Below the pieces are notes generated by a model. It did not search any database and was not told the origin of the DNA. It saw only the letters and a program-made list of their open reading frames with translations. Shown here in pieces: positions 5,188-6,177 of a stretch of 6,177 nucleotides of DNA. Origin of the DNA: Pseudomonadota bacterium (GTDB lineage Bacteria > Desulfobacterota > Desulfobulbia > Desulfobulbales > Desulfobulbaceae); assembly GCA_009782165.1 (NCBI GenBank), contig WQUH01000087.1, positions 1-6,177 on the forward strand, written 5' to 3'. The translations under genes were made by a program, and so were the position numbers. Every line of letters begins with the position of its first letter. Position 1 is the first letter of the stretch.

Positions 5188-6168
5188 ATGCGCAAATTGT
5201 TGCTCCTTTTCCCAATCGTCATTTTGATTCTTTCCGGCTGCGGCGCCATAACCGGCATCCCTTCACATGGCGGCGGCAAGCGTTTCGCCACCGAACAGGA
5301 ATTGGTAGCCGCCGCTGCCAGGGCCGCCATCGCCCATCTCGACCTGACGCCACTGAAGGGCAAGAAAGTCAGCCTGTTCATCAATCCCATGGGTGACACC
5401 GGCTCCGGCAACCTGGCCGGTGGCCGGCTGTCGCTGGTGTCGCAGCTTCGTGGCCAATACCTGCAAAACCCGGAAGTGCGCGAAAACATGATCTATCCGC
5501 GTTACACCACGCACAGCGAAAGCGACAGCAGCCAGACCAGCACGTCTGATGATGGGTTCAATTCGGGAACGACCACATCGACCACGCATTCGACTCAAGA
5601 CAGCGAAGGGCTGCACAACGCCCCCAGCCAGACGGTCAGCAGCCAGAAGGGCGCCGGCGCCAACCTGCAATACGGCGCCGATTACCAGGGCCTGGGCGCT
5701 TTCCACAACTCCGAGGACATGACCCATCCCTCGGACGACCTGCGCTGGCTGACCGGTCTGTTCGAGTCCTGCCTGTTTATCCAAGGTATCCGCATCGTGC
5801 CGCCGTCCGAGGCCGAACTCGACGTCTATATCACCATTGATATTTTCGGCACCGTCTACACGCGCGTCGATTGGCTCTTGGCCAATAACGAAATCCTGCG
5901 AGCCCGCATGTCTATCGACATCATGGCCGTCAGTCACGACAGCGGCGTCATGGTGATGGCACCGCGCCGGTCGGCCATGGAAGCCGAATACGACGAGCAG
6001 TACATCCTGTGGGCCGGGCCGGTGTCGATCAAAAAATCTATCAATAATTTCGTGCCGCTCGCCGACACCATCCCTGACGATTCAGACAAGGAGTGGCCAG
6101 CCGCAAAACGCCGCGTCTCCGAAACACCGCCACGGCCTTTTCAGGATAGGAGCGAACAGGGGGAATGA
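5188..6168 (+). CDS. mafA: MafA-family surface lipoprotein
   Basis: A 326-residue lipoprotein. The N-terminus is a lipoprotein signal peptide: MRK, a hydrophobic run 4-15, then lipobox LSGC with Cys18 as the lipidated residue. The +2 residue is Gly, not Asp, so outer-membrane sorting is expected. From memory of the Neisseria MafA family I recognise GIPSHGGGKRF (23-33), the QELVAAAARAA run (37-47), LKGKKV (56-61), MGDTGSGNLAGGR (68-80), a YPRY motif (103-106), IRIVPPSEAELDVYITIDIFGT (201-222) and YILWAGP (272-278) in the same order and spacing. Residues 107-153 are a Ser/Thr-rich, probably flexible linker, and the tail is charged with a PPRP motif. MafA is described as a Neisseria surface lipoprotein linked to glycolipid binding and encoded beside mafB toxins. 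Here it follows type I secretion genes instead. ATG 5188 is fixed by the signal peptide although no Shine-Dalgarno site precedes it. The family call is firm; adhesion is inferred. Confidence 0.82.
   Translation: MRKLLLLFPIVILILSGCGAITGIPSHGGGKRFATEQELVAAAARAAIAHLDLTPLKGKKVSLFINPMGDTGSGNLAGGRLSLVSQLRGQYLQNPEVRENMIYPRYTTHSESDSSQTSTSDDGFNSGTTTSTTHSTQDSEGLHNAPSQTVSSQKGAGANLQYGADYQGLGAFHNSEDMTHPSDDLRWLTGLFESCLFIQGIRIVPPSEAELDVYITIDIFGTVYTRVDWLLANNEILRARMSIDIMAVSHDSGVMVMAPRRSAMEAEYDEQYILWAGPVSIKKSINNFVPLADTIPDDSDKEWPAAKRRVSETPPRPFQDRSEQGE
6158..6164 (+). promoter_or_regulatory. Probable ribosome-binding site for a downstream gene
   Basis: AGGGGGA at 6158-6164 lies within the last codons of the lipoprotein gene, 4 bases before the ATG at 6169. 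A second purine-rich site, AGGAG, is at 6148-6152. Their presence inside a coding 3' end suggests that the next gene is translated from the same mRNA. Confidence 0.45.
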
Positions 6169-6177
6169 ATGCGCGCC
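6169..6177 (+). CDS. Possible start of a downstream gene (cut by the window end)
   Basis: ATG at 6169-6171 directly follows the TGA of the lipoprotein gene (6166-6168) and has a purine-rich site 4 bases upstream. Only three codons (Met-Arg-Ala) are visible, so nothing can be said of the product. An overlapping ATG at 6165 in another frame (ATGA overlap) is the alternative; it would use the AGGAG at 6148-6152 with a long 12-base spacer. Confidence 0.35.

Noticed and set aside
5263..5937. 224-codon open frame on the - strand inside the lipoprotein gene
   Set aside because: It is antisense to the MafA-family gene, whose + strand frame has a signal peptide and family motifs. The - frame has none.

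Overview
The window carries four coding regions, all on the + strand, in GC-rich DNA with dense coding and double-membrane (Gram-negative) biology: an RTX exoprotein tail, a type I secretion ABC exporter, its membrane-fusion adaptor and an outer-membrane-type lipoprotein. The family make-up fits a proteobacterium in the broad sense (beta/gamma or the former deltaproteobacteria). The sequence alone does not fix the genus.

Layout: 1-900 is the C-terminal 299 residues of an RTX calcium-binding protein, open at the left edge, with a C-terminal target region for type I export. A strong hairpin terminator follows at 922-960. Between it and the next gene lie two back-to-back composite palindromes (984-1062 and 1072-1156) of the intergenic repeat type scattered through many bacterial genomes, then a 77-bp AT-richer leader without a clear promoter or Shine-Dalgarno site. 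1234-3759 encodes a HlyB-type permease/ATPase with an unusually long N-terminus that reads as two tandem inactive C39-peptidase-like domains. 3768-5090 encodes the HlyD-type adaptor, 8 bp downstream with a good ribosome-binding site over the hlyB stop codon. 5091-5187 is a non-coding inverted array of 7-bp units centred on CAGG/CCTG. 5188-6168 encodes a lipoprotein that I recognise by sequence pattern as a member of the MafA family, known from Neisseria maf islands. A further gene appears to begin at 6169, immediately after its stop codon.

How they work together: the RTX protein is the obvious cargo, HlyB powers its export and HlyD spans the periplasm. The outer-membrane channel (TolC type) is not in the window. 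The MafA-like lipoprotein and whatever follows it may be carried by the same transcript and may act at the cell surface with the exported RTX protein, but this link is inferred from gene order only. The most notable points are the MafA-like lipoprotein beside a type I secretion system, the doubled degenerate C39-like domain, and the heptad array between hlyD and the lipoprotein gene.
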